Source: Crotophaga sulcirostris
Taxonomy: Eukaryota; Chordata; Aves; Cuculiformes; Crotophagidae
Direction: 5' to 3'
Length of the DNA: 64,000 bases
NCBI GenBank assembly: GCA_013397455.1
Contig: VYZB01000040.1
Span: forward strand, 2,091,873 to 2,155,872
Shown here piece after piece: positions 42,501-56,300 of the stretch. The position numbers and the translations under genes were made by a program. The first letter of the stretch is position 1, and each line of letters opens with the position of its first letter. Under the pieces are notes generated by a model. The model saw only the letters and a program-made list of their open reading frames with translations. It was not told where the DNA came from and did no database searches.

Positions 42501-44293
42501 TTTCAATTTGCAAGAGAACAAGAAAAATAAAAGCGGTTTCCGGTGCTGTGTTGACCTGATGATGTGCAGCACAGTCACACCCACTTAGAACCTCCTGCCA
42601 ATTGCAAAGACTGAAATACACTCCAGGACATTCACAGCTCGTTCCCTTACAGGAAATACATGACCAACACCACTAGTATGCAATTACCACCCTGGTCCAT
42701 AGACTTACATGGTACTTTATGCACCCATCACATCATGATTTTACTGCCCGTGAGACTTGAGTGTGGGTATCCAAGCAATCGCTACAGCATAAAACACGAA
42801 GGCCTCAACACAGAGTATTTTGAGGCAACTCTCTTACTTGATTTTTCCCTTTTGGTACAATTAAAACAAAAGAAGAAGTCAGTGATTTCTATTTATAAAA
42901 TCCCACACTTCCCCGTCAGTACTGGAACCTGAATCGCAATTCCATGTTACTTCTCCATATTTGCATAGTAAGTAAACTCATCATGCTCAGATATTCCACC
43001 TGGTAACTGCAAGGATTTGAGTTTCTGTTGTGTTTTTAAATAGTGATCCCTAACCAGTCTTTTTTAAACATCTAGTAATTCTGCTGCTGTTTGTCAGTAC
43101 ACACAAAATCCTTAACGCCTGCCTGGGTATAAAAAACAAGGGTCCCACAAGGCACATCTTGAAAGCCTAATCAGAACTAAAGTTCTCTTAAGGGGAAACA
43201 AAATCATCTGGCAACATTTTCTATTACTATACATGTACCCCAAACCTCCACGTGAAAACTGGAAGTACTTCACATCTGCTAAAAAATAAATCAAATCACA
43301 TATTCGGAGCACACTATAATGATATGCCTGATCTTAACTAATATTTTTCAAAATAAGACTGAAAGCAATATGAACCACACCTATTTAATGTCAAATGAGC
43401 AAGAAGCAAGACAATAATGCCCTACTGTAAAATGTTTTGTCTGTCACCATTTAGAAAGCAAACTAAACAGCAATATTCAGTAAAAACTATATCAAGTAAT
43501 AAAATGAGAAAGTAACTATCAGCAATAAAACAGACACAAAAAGCCAACATTGCAGAAGTGCTGTTTTCAAGTAACTGATACATGAAAACAAACTCTAGAG
43601 AAAGGCAAAACATGCGAAAGGACTGAGCTTTCCCTGGATAGACAGCATTTTGGTGCCTTCCACAGTAAATACTTCTCTCTGTTTAAAGCGTTTTAGCTAT
43701 ATTAAGTAATAAGTAAAGGAAGGAAAAGGGGAAAAAAAATGAATAAATCAGCAGTGGTGGAGCTGCCCTGGCTTCATACACTCCCACTAATCCCAGCTTC
43801 AGAGAAATTCTGGCTGAGGTTGCCAACTTGGTATTTCACAAGTTTCACAGTGACTCTGAAATGCCCCTGCTCACGCACTGTGGTGAAAGTCCCCAAATAC
43901 TTGATAACTTACAGCAATCCCTGAAGTGAAACTCAGGGCAGCACCTACAAATTAAGAATCAAAGAACTTGAGAATTATGCCACTCTAGCAGCACGTTCGC
44001 CCATAACTAACTATGACATCAATTTCCCAGTTACTGATGGGGCAGTATCTACAAAACAGAGCTGAATGCATGAACCAAGACTGCATCAAAGATGCCCAGA
44101 CAACACATCATATGCTGAGTATGTATCACGGTATAATCCATTGTCATCCTCTCCCAGGACAGTGACCATGCAGTAAGCTGATAACAGCAACTGAGAGGGG
44201 GAATCCACCTTCACACACTCTCAAATCCTACTTTAAAATACAACTGAGCTTATATTTCAGCCCATAAAGTTTGTAGGTTGGTGGGTGTGACTT

Positions 44294-44323
44294 TAAAAAA
44301 AAAAAAAAAGAAAAAGAAAAAAA
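44294..44323. repeat. A-rich low-complexity tract
   Basis: About 30 bases almost entirely A on the plus strand with three G interruptions. Such tracts can mark the tail of an old retroposed copy, but the sequence upstream shows no recognisable coding or SINE body and I found no flanking duplication. Confidence 0.7.
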
Positions 44324-47300
44324 AGCCAGAAAAGTCCTGCTGACAGGAACTGGAAAAACAATCTGCTTCAACAATTTAATAGGAGCAGAATGATTAACTC
44401 CCTGAGTCGTTCCAGTAATCATGCCAAGACTTATCAAAACACGTTCCACGGAAGAAGTGGTCCTGGACATTTTGAGGACAATACTTAGGGTACAGACCAC
44501 AAGTCCAGAATGGGGTGGTGAAAGAGGGCTGCACTGCCGTATGAAGAGACGGCCCTCAGCCACGCTCTTTTACCCACACACTTAATACAAAGCAGCACAC
44601 AAGCATCGCTTTTTCTTTTTTAAATCACGTATTGGAACAGGCTTCTTGGCTGTGATTTTGATAAAAGCTGAGCAGCCTCACAGTGTTAATTTAAAATATA
44701 ATACATTCAATGAATGACTCTTGATTTGCCTGTAAAACAGTATGTTTGAACTAGGAAGTAAAAAAGGAGGATATAATAATTTTTTTTCTCCTCTAAAAAT
44801 GTTTCTTCTAGAGCAAGTTATTTTATTCCAGCAGGTTGGGTGGGGGAGTGAGTTCTGTTTTAAACCACTGCCTGAGCTGCAAGTATGCTTTGGGAAAAAA
44901 TGCTACTGTTGAGCATTGTCAATACAATCATTTTCAAAGCATTAATGTCACATTATGTTTTAAAGACATGGCCAAGCATTTATTACAGAATATAATTTTT
45001 GAATGTAGCCTGTCCCAGTGGCTACTCTCTTGTGTTTTTCTCATTTTAGATGTTGTACAGGATGCTGTCTCAGAGAAAGGAACCCAATAACCCAAGCAAA
45101 GCCAACATCAAAGGCTTCCTTTATTCTGATCCCAAACACCAAAAGCAATTTCTCTAATAGTTCACCTGTACTTTGACCAAGAACGTTAAACTATTACCTG
45201 GGGCACTCCTTATTTCCCTTATCAAAAAGTCTGAAGATAAGCAAGTGTGGGGCCTTGGATAATCAAATTAAGTTTCACAAGGTTTAATTTTTTTTAGGGT
45301 CAGCAGAACATACTCGAATGACACTAAAAATAACAGTGCAGAAGTATTTTACATATTGAACATTGATCTCTCCATTGTCTTTTTAACTTCTTAACTCTTT
45401 ATATTTATTTTGAGAAATTATCTACTGTGAATCACCATCCTCACAGCTCAACATCACAGTGCTGTATGTGTCAGCAATCCTCACAGAGGAAAAAAAATAC
45501 TACAACCCTTGTTTAGGGATGGGAAGAAGGGAAGAGAGCTAGAAACTTCCTCTAAGATATACAGCTAAAACACCTTTTAAAAGGCAAATAAATATATATA
45601 TAGTGCAATTAAAAAGGGTCAATTCAACACAGTATTAAGGTTTCTGGCAAACGAGGACATTAAACTCCCTCTCGAGTTACAATCCATTATATTCTTCTGA
45701 AAACCAAAGCACCTCTGACAAACACTGAACTGGTGCAAAGGGCTCCTTAAAGCTCTTTTTTCTCCCTCCCTTTTTAGTTCCTCCCACAGCCAGTGACCTC
45801 TGCTGTTCTCTGTCAATATTAAGAAAACGATTGATGATGATTACAAACAAGAGAACAGTTCCGCTGTAAAAATGAGAAAAGGAGAAAGTCTGGAGCATAC
45901 TGAAATCAAAGTCCTACATCTATCCATAGTCTTCAGCAGCCGAGCCAAGCTTAAATAAGTAGGATTTTCTGAAAAGATGTTCATTTTGAAGGTAAGCAAA
46001 CAGGATGTATAAAAATGACAAGCTCACTGAGAATGAGCCAGTAACAACAGTCAACGTGCCAAATAAAACAGGCACTTTAAGGCAAAAGCTGGGTTTATAT
46101 TATCATGTTACATTTAATCATAATATAATAAAAGTATATGATGTAAGAAAGCTGTTCCACTCAGCTACTCTTCAAGTAGACTTTTGAGTTTCAATTACAA
46201 AGGTTCTGGTTCCCAATATGAGTTAAAGCTGTACTGAAAAACACAGTTAAAACTGGGATTTATTCCCATGACTTGATGAGAGAAGCAAAATATTTCTTCC
46301 CACACACACCACATACTAAAGAGGCTTAGAGAAGGTTTTTGAACACTTTGTTTCCACTGAACTGGTGAAAAGTCAGAAGTGTTTAAAAGTGACCCACATT
46401 TGCATTTTTTCACTAGGCTTTATAATGTTTCTTTTAGTCTCTGTAGTTTAACCATTTTCAACTTGAAAAGGGTCTATTCACGTGCATAAAAATGCTTTGT
46501 CTGCAGATAATTATACATTTTTCAGGGTACAATCATGTTCTATCTCTGTAAACTGCATAGAACATTATTGGTGCTAAACACATCAGTTGCAAGAAAGCAT
46601 TGTAAAAGTAAGCACTGATTTCATTATTAAGATTTAGAAAATCTTAAGGCAAAAGGGTACCCTTCATTCCTCACCCAGGTGAGATTTCTTAGCAGGTTCT
46701 CTGCCAACTGCATCCTCTCAGTTTGATCAAACACTGTACTTCAGAAAATGAATTCACTATTATGTTTCCCAGCAAATGAAGTCAAGATGTCAGTTTGTAG
46801 TTTTATTTCAGCCTTTTCCATGTATCCTTTATCTTAAAAAAAATAAACTTGATACAGCTCCAGTGTCCCCCAGTCTGCAGGCAGAGACATTTACAAAATC
46901 TGCCCACGGCACATATGTGCGTCACACAAATGTCATCTCCCCCTCTCACAGTGACAGCTTCCAACTTCTGCAGCGTTATTTTGTTGAAAATGGACAGTTA
47001 CAGAAAACGGACTCCAGCAACTGCCTTTCAAAATAAAACAGAGATTGACAAGCAATTTGAATGGAAACCACACCAGTGTATTAGATGCAATAAAGAATTT
47101 CCAAAATAAGAAACCTTATTGAATGTTTTTTTTCTACATTTTCTGAAACTAGAAACAGGAGGGATGCTGGGTGCAGGATAAACAGAAGTGTGCTAAGAAG
47201 GCTTGCGGGAGCACTGTAGTTCTAAAAGCAGTCAGTCACAGGAAACACTCAAGTGACTTGGAATTTCATCATCCGAACATAATCAAAGCATCACTGACTT

Positions 47301-50300
47301 CATGCAAGTAAACTCAAACATCTTCAAACTCATTGTGTTGTTCAGAAAATGGACATGGCATTGAGAAAGATATTGGAAAGCAAGTCGAACTGCTCCCTGC
47401 TGCCTTAGTGCTTGCCCAGTGTGAAACAACAGCTATCAGATAACACCAAGAAACCAAGAAAGAAATATGACTATCTTCCAGAATGTCATGGGAGAACAAG
47501 AAGCTAATCCTTGCTCTCGAGACTGAGAAACAACAACAGACCAACGCTTTCCCTAACAGATTTTCCCTTTTTTATGGGTGTAAAACAAACCAAATCAGCA
47601 CAGTCGTATGACTGCCAAAGTAAGAAACCAGGAGTTATTATTTCTGCTCCCTAACCTTGGCTACTAACACTCTCTTTTGGCTTATTAGGTACTTTTGATA
47701 GCACAATTGCATCTCTTACAATATCTTCTTCAGACAAATCCTTTCATTCCTTCTGCCCCTCCTGGATCAAGACAGCCATCCCAGGTGAAAACGGAAGAAA
47801 AAAAATGAGTGCCAAGAATAGCAGATTAAACCTGGAAAATATCTCCCTGTAGAGAAAAGTCTGCACCCATGAGTAGCCCAGATGTGGGTCATCTATTAGG
47901 TCTGCTCTGTAAGCGAGATAGAAAAAAGGTACAAAACAAATAGTGAATAAGTTGGCGCTGGTCAAAGAGCTAAATGCTTTAAGAGGCAACTCCACCTGTC
48001 TGTTCTCATATTTTCTGAAAGAGAATTAATTAGCATTATTTCTTATAAAGTCTACACCACCACAATACATTGTGAAATGTGGTCCTCGGGGCTTTTCTGA
48101 GCTGCTATGCAAAGTTAAGAACACTGACAGCATCCAGCCTTCCACCAGTATTTTCATGCAAAATTTGCTTTCCAAGTTTTGAATGCTTGAGACTATAAAA
48201 CTACCCGGCAGCAAGTTGCAACACATCAACTTTTTAACAAAACACTTTCTAGTACATTATTACCTTGCAGACAACTAACTTTGTTGTTTTCTAACTTCAT
48301 ACAATGCCTACAACAATCTCACAGCAGCCAAATGGCTTGCGAAACAAATGGAGTTACTGAAAACTGCATAGCTAATAAGTTTTAGTCATTTTGTGGTTGT
48401 TTTTTTTTTTTTTCATTTAAGGATATAGACTTCTTCTATTGACACTTTGGCACCTGTCTGTGTTTTGATACATTTCTTCTCATACGTGTTCTACCGGTAC
48501 TTTCCAGAACGCCTAGATAAAATACCCAACGTAAGCAGGACTTAAAGCACATTAACTACTTCATACAAAGATAATTAAAGTTTTACTTCAAAAATATTTA
48601 AAGGACAACTTGATTAGTAGCTTAATTCTCTGGCAGGACTGACAAGCACCCACAGCAGAATACGGGAGATCTTACCAGCAGAAAGGAAAACTTTGATTTC
48701 AACGAGCGCTATACCCAACTGGCAAATAAATAAATTAAAGGAAGACGCTCTCTTCCAACATTGTAGGAGAGCAGGGATCACACAACAGCAAGTATACTTA
48801 AATTACTTACTTTGTCCTGAATTTTGGAGGACACTTTATCACAAAACAAAACAAAGCAACTTTCAAGTGGCGCATTTACCATCGGTCTGAACTAATATGT
48901 TGTGATTATTGCAGGACACCAACCACGGACAACAATCTGGGTAAAGAACTAAAAAATATGTAGAAAGGGGCTATGCGGATTAAAGAAAATTTAGTTCCAG
49001 AGATCAATTCAAGCCAAGAAAGTTACAATTCAGTATGAGGATTAAGTCAGTTAATAATGGGGCTTTTTCCCATCCCCAGTGTGGTTCTCACTGCCGCCCT
49101 TCTTGAACCAGGAGAACCATTAGGCACTTTGGGGAAGGACGGGGAATAAAAAAAACCATCATTTACAACAGCCACAGAAGTGTATCTTGTCTCCAGTTAC
49201 TCTGATAAATAGGCTGAGATGATAAAAGGGTTTGACCCATTTATTTTTCATTCTTCTCTGTTAGCAGACCCATTTGTTCATGCGAGAATGAAGGCGAAGG
49301 GGGGTGGAGGGTAGAGGAGAGAAATGGTTTCATTCTGAGCATATGAGATACTGTCACACAGGAAGCAGCACAGCCTAACTTCTTTTCACAGCTGCGTCAC
49401 ACTTAGTAAAAATCTGATCTGTAAACTGCAGAAAGCCTTCATCTTCATCTACTGAGCTCTCTTTCTTAGCCTCCAAGAAAACCACTTGCAAGTAAGTACA
49501 AGAAAGCCCAGAACAGTTTTGGTAGAAGGTATGAAGCAAACTACTTCTTTTTCCGCTGAAGTTATTTAAACAAAATAGTAAACGTGAAAATGTGGAGGTT
49601 ACACCTATAGGATTTTGCTTGTTTCATTTTCTGATTTTTTTAAAAACCATCCAGGGGGAATGGAGCCATATGGTTGCTGATTAATACCATGAAATTCATA
49701 AAATAACACTAGTGGCATGAACAATGTATTACTAATCTGCAGATCTGTAGTTCTTTCATTGAAATTTGTCAAATCCTGCATAGATTTATGCTTTTTAAAT
49801 TGAGCTACATGTACTTCAGCTTAGGGAATAAAGAAAAAGCAGTGCAGCAATACACCCAAATAGGCCAGATGACTGATTCTTTACTAACTATGTAAAATGG
49901 AGCCACAAGCAGTATCAACTGAATTTGTTTTGCATGCTCCTTGTGAAATGGCTCATGAAACAGAAGTGTTTGAAGTCTGGAACGGGACAGGAAAGTATGA
50001 GCCAAAATAAATTAATTCAAATCTTATTTTTATTGTGCATATTCAACCTATATAAAGCTCTTCAGACAACGGTCTGTAGCTAATAGGAATTAGAATGAGA
50101 TTAAATCTCATCCTAAAGAACATGAAAGCAACTAAATTGAATGTAAACAAGTAGACAGTCTGCATCTGCTTATAGCAGGTCTTAAATTAGATATTTAGTT
50201 ATCTATACTTAAAATAGCATGGATCCAGATACAGTTTCAGAGTTGTATAAATGTGAACAAACACTAATAGTCTAACTATTCTTCATGATGAAAACAGGGT

Positions 50301-53300
50301 AGCGCTACTTGTTTTTCTCCAATCAGCAGTCACTGCAGCACACAATTGTACCATCATGAATACTGCTGCAGTAATTATAAAAAAATCTGGTAGTTTACTT
50401 TTGCTGGTACTGAGGTATTTCAGAAATTGCAAAGTCCACTAAAAAAAACTCAATTAATGTATTTCTCCACTTACATCAAAGGAAACCTCTAACCTTTTTG
50501 GAGTGAAACTCAGCAAATTCCTACAAGAAAACAGGGTGCTCTTTAAATAAAAAGGAAGGGTAACATCAGAAAATATATTAATAAAAAAGAAATCAAGTGG
50601 TGTGACACTGGATTATTCAGAAGTGTCACACTTTCTCGGCTTAAACCAAGATTTGGTGTTGGTTGTTTCACTGATTCTGCCAAGTTATATGTATAAAAAT
50701 AATTTTAAATAAAGTATAGCCTTCTTAGTACAGTGCACATGATATAGCAGAATATTTTTTTTCCCTTTAAAAAGAGCACATTTTCCCCTCTAAGACAGAA
50801 GGCAAGATAATTTACATTGCATAGAAAAACATGCAAGTATTAATAGGGAATGATGAAAAACATAAATGGTTTCCTTTTTCACATTCAAAAACAAGTACCT
50901 GCAAATTAATGCTAAAAGCAACTGTCCTATAAAGGAGTCATGTTTCCATGCCAACTGATCACAGAAATACATATAATTCAAAAAAAAATAAAAGAATAAC
51001 CTACAAAACAAGAAAATAAAAAGAAAGTAGAAGTGCTGGAAATCAAGATCCTGACCATACCAAACTATTTTACAAGAATAGCAAAGACCACAACAAAGGA
51101 TGCAATTTGAGATGTGAATGGTGTACAGCTAATGGCACTTCATCATTACAATACTTATAAAAGCTGTCATTCTCTAGTCAACAAGAAAAACAGGATACAG
51201 AACACCTCTATTAAGAAGGAGGGAACACTCCTCCAATAGTAGCAATTCTCACGGAGGTTTCACAGTTGGTAGACACTAAAGCACAGGTTATTCAGTGCAC
51301 ATCGTTCATTACGGTTTTATTTTTTGTCTTCATCTAAGAAGGTCTTGCTTTGTACCTTATTCACACTGAGTTGTGCTGGGGTTCTGCAATCAGCCAGCAG
51401 AGCTGTTTGCAGAGTAAGGCAGTTGGCTATTTAAGTGTTAGCTGCAAAACCAAGTGCATTAGGAATGAGCAGATACACATCTGCACACAAGTAGTTCACA
51501 ATGATAAGCACACACATACCCGATGTAACTAAACTTTTGTATATCTATGAGCGACTTCAGCTTCACAACTGAAAAAAGGTGCTACCACTTCCTGCACTAC
51601 AGCAAAAAAAAAAAAAGTTCATACTTAAAATCATGGCATATATTGTCCACGCATATATGCATTTCTAAGTGGAAAAAATAGACTTATTTTAAGTCAGGAA
51701 GCTTAGAAATATTGAATAGAAAAGTATGCTACAGATCTAAATATAACCAGTTCCAAGTTACTGACATTTACATGCAATAAAACCAGCAGTTCCAGTATTT
51801 GTTCATTAAAACCTAGAGAAATAAAGAACCTCCAACTAAAAGGTCCATAAAAATCTGTGTTCTAAATGAATACAAACTGTAGACAGAACAATAAACTACT
51901 GTTTCTTAAAATGTCTTTATTTTATAAAGTAAGCACCAGTGTTTTTCTTCCTATTTAGTTCCTGAAAACATATTAAAGGACATCAGAAGCTTAAAACAGA
52001 TGAAAAATTATGGTCACAAAATTCGAAGTTGGAAACCACACCATTAATGCTATTTAGTGCATTTGAATTTTACTGGTTTGCTGCATTTTATGTGACTAGA
52101 GAACAAAAAATTACAAGCACTTGCGCCCATCCTACTGACTTCATATTTGTGTGAACCTACAGATTATGTAACAACAGGTCTACACATTGCATGGAAAAAA
52201 GCAAAGTTTACATAAGATGATTTGTAAGTTCATTTACTATCTTCAGTCTGTGTAGGGACCTCAAGTGACATCAGTGAATTAAAGCGAGTAGTTACATAGC
52301 CATACCCCAGCCTATCCAGAGAGCATGAAATATGAAGGGTTTCACCAGACTTTCTTGTTCTGACAATTAAGAATTCATAAGAAATTCATTTTTTGATGTG
52401 ACAGTTGCTTGCTGCCCTCTTAAGCATTGGTAATAAAACCCACACGTTTTCTAAGAAAAAAAAACCTTTTCCATTTAAAGGAAAAAACAAAATCTGGTGG
52501 AAAAGACCTAAGGTGAAAAACTGTTAAATCACTACATTTTTAATTATTTTTTTTTTAAGAACAATGTTTATATCACAGCCAACAGAAACTGCAGATTAAA
52601 CATTTCACACCTCTGAAACACTCTCTGTTTTTGACTACCTTTCCCCAACCTTTATCTAAGGTTGACCACAGCGTTGTTGACCCAGCATCACTGTTGTTTT
52701 TGTAGAGGCTGAGAAAGGATAATATAACTCATCTGAGTGGAGAGGCCATGATTTCCACAGAGTTCTTCACATATGAACTATTACTCTGAGGTACCGCATA
52801 CTGTATTACTGTTGGATATCTTAAAAAAACACATATGAAAAAATCTACACATACGCATAAGATACACTGAATACTCCTAAAGGATAAAACTCTACATGCA
52901 AAGTTATGCACTTTATGATAACCTTTCCAGTATGTAAACTGTTCAGCAGAACAGTTTAAAGTAGAAAGATACGAATTCTGGCATGAAAAATGTATTTTAA
53001 TAAATTCCTATCAATCTTTAATATTATAAAAAAATTACCCCTGCTCAAAACAGCTGTGGCAACAGAAAGCTGTCAGCCAGCCACAGAGCAGACGGTACCT
53101 GCACACCCAGCTCCACACTTCCCTAACAATTTATTCCTGCTAGGCTTTCGAAGTACCAGGGGTGGCAAAGCTGAGTAAGATGAAAGGTCAGTTCAGCTTC
53201 TCAGACCTTCACCTCTTTTCATCTATTGTCAAAGAGACTCTTCTACTGCTGTACAAATAGCTTTCTACTTTCTGAAAGCTTCTGAAAGATAGTTTTGTAC

Positions 53301-56300
53301 TAGCTACATCATTTCACTGCTGTGTATGAAATCATCCATACAACGCATCAATTTTTCATATGGCTCTGCCTTGGGCAAGGTCCTAAATGGTAACAGAGCA
53401 GAAGAATCCATGTTTTTTAAATATAAACAGGGGAACAATAATGAAATAAACTTAAAAAAAACCGCCACAAACATTGTCAACAGAGCAACAACTACAAGGG
53501 CAAACAGCAAACAATTTCATGTTCAGCAACACTTCTCCCATAACCTTGGCCAGCACAGTCTGTTTATATAAATGAAAGAAAGACTGCTGCCATGAACTTG
53601 CCCATTATCCCACTGAAAAGGTATTGTGGGAATGTCAACTTTCACCTGGCTGACTTCCAGATGCCGGCATGAAAAAACACCCTTTTAAAATTTTAGCCAA
53701 CTGATGAATACTTCGCATTTTTCACATTTTCCAATTATTCCCAGTTATGTACAAACTAACATCATCCTTGAACTAAATCCATATAAAATGGATAGAAGAT
53801 GAGCGACTACTCTGCAACAGAACAAACCAAGGGATTTTGCATCCAAACCAAACAGGCCGTGTCATATTTCACAAACCATGACAAATTTTGAGAAATCCAG
53901 TGCATTTCTAGAATAGCAGAAATGTTTGCAATGTCCGTAAGAGCACTTACTGAACAAAGCAAGTGGGAACTAAAAAAAAGTGCCATCTTGAATTTCAGCA
54001 ATGCTGCCCGATTCTATGATGCCAGTCTGGATGCCATTTGAGGTCTGCATTCTGCTATACTATTAGCAAGACAGAAATGCATCTAATATCTGAATGGTCC
54101 CCACAACAGAAACTGCAACACAGAAGAGAGCCAGGCAAGGCACCTGTGTGGACCATAGAAGACCCCAAAACAAAACAAGCAGAAATCCCTTCTCTGTTTT
54201 AAACATAAGGCATTTTTCTTGCTCTTTTCCATCTAGCACTTCAAGTAGCTGTCTTTACTTAACAGTCATCTTAAAGTTTTTAATAGTCATACAACGTGCA
54301 AACTCAACTGAAAGAAATTATCCCTTATTTCTTCTTTCCAAAGTTCAACCGTTAAGTAAAAATAGCTCACAATCATATCTCCACTCCGAGACCTCGTATC
54401 TCAGCAGGAAGAAGAGTACTCAGTACTCACACAACATCCCCATATTGCAGTACGCAGCACACGGAGTCACAGCCTCATCCACTTACCAGCATTTTGCTGG
54501 TTTGTTTACATGCATGTCCTGTCATGCTAATTGGTGAAATACAACTTCCTGATTCAAATATACAACAGGGATTTTTTTGGAGAAAGAGCTTTAATGGTAG
54601 AAAGCACATATTTAATTTGAAAAAAGCTTGTTGTTCAATCACAGCAGAACGCTTTGTATCGCGTTGTGTTTAGTCAAGCCACAAGTTGCCTTTTTATTAA
54701 GTGCATTTAGCTTAATTCAGTTCACAACTGAAACCATTTCCCTGCGATAAAATAGGACACAAACATCTACCAAGCCCTTCCTCAGAGCACCATTAACAAG
54801 TGAATCCTACACTACTCTGGTGCCATTTGCAACAGATCCCAGCTAACCTCACCATCACTACTGGCACTGAATGCATGGTCCAACTGCACAAAGAAAAATT
54901 AAAGGAGTTATCACAGGTCACTCCTGAAGCTACTCACAAGTGTGACAAGACCACCAAGGTCACCTAGGCCATTCCAGTGCCACTCAGGACATTTACTAGC
55001 ACCGTTGCTTCTGTTCCCCTCTCTCCCTATTCTGTCAATAATTAGACTAAACTTATGCCAAAAGTCAGCTGCCCTGCACGTCACTTTACTTCAGTACTTA
55101 TCCAAGATTTTTAATAATGAGAAAACTCTACTACGACCAAATTAAAAAAAAATAAAAAATAAAAAGGGATGACTTCATGAATGTGATGCAGCTCTCAAGT
55201 AGGAAATAAATTTCCCAACATAGGTGCTTCAGTGAAGTTCCCTTTATAGAGGGGTACAGGTCCCACACAAAGAAGTAGGATTTACGCTCAAGTATGCCTG
55301 AAAACCAAGACACAAATGTCAAACATGAAGTCATTGCAAAGTACCACATTTTTTATTTGATTTTGCTGATTCCTAAATATCTTAACCCAAAAGTAAAATA
55401 AGTCTAGTTTACACTTAAACAAGAATTCAAACAGGTTTGTACCAGCTTAACTAACTCAATTTAAAATTTTCCTTAATTAAATGTGAGCAGTTTCCCAGGT
55501 ATCATATGGCTTATTCATGGACTGCCTCTTTCCCTATGCACTTTTGTGATCAAAGCAATCTTAGATATAACAGATGAGGTTATTTACTATTTATAAAATT
55601 ATTCACTGTCCAATGTTGGTTTTGAAATTAGTCTTCTAAAACGAAACCTAATTTTTATTAATTCTCTTTGAAAATATGAGAGAGAACTGGATAATTTCTG
55701 AAATCCTTTTTTTCCTGCACAAAAAAAAAAATCCCCTCCTGCCAATAAATCTTTAGGGCATTTCAACAGCTGCTAGAATTGTATAAACCACACTGAAAAA
55801 TTCATCATTTCTGTATGATAGTACCCCCAGGACAGTCAAAAACCCCAAATTTCATTTTCAGTTTCCTGGGTGGGTTTTTCCCCCCCCCCAACTTTGATTC
55901 TTTGTGGGTAAGAAAAAGTTTTCTATTTATGTATTTGTTAGAAGATTTTTAAATAGTTTTTAAAACAAAGCCACTAAGCTCAGAAAAACCGCTAACAAAA
56001 ATCTAACAAGCTTAAAAACAAGTTCTGAGGGAAGATGCTGGCAAAGTTATGAACACAAATGCAAAATTTTAATACTCATAGTACTCTGGGTTCTAAATTA
56101 TCAACTCAACGCAATATACTGTTTCGTACCTTCTTTATTCCCAGGACTAGAAAAATAACATTCATCATTTTGGAGAGTCCTAGTACTTTCAACTGAGTGA
56201 CAGAACTTGTTTTTCAACTGCAGGTACTGAACCAGACCAATCTCTGGACAAAAATTTAACAAAAAGGTTATCCTGTAACGACTTGGGCCTAGTATGGAGG

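Noticed and set aside
44228..44563. 111-codon minus-strand frame
   Set aside because: Part of its translation comes from the A-rich tract (Phe/Ser run). No family motif or transposon structure was found.
54094..54537. Longest plus-strand open frame (147 codons)
   Set aside because: Serine-, threonine- and asparagine-rich with no domain or homologous motif, in AT-rich intron. A chance frame of this length is expected in 64 kb.
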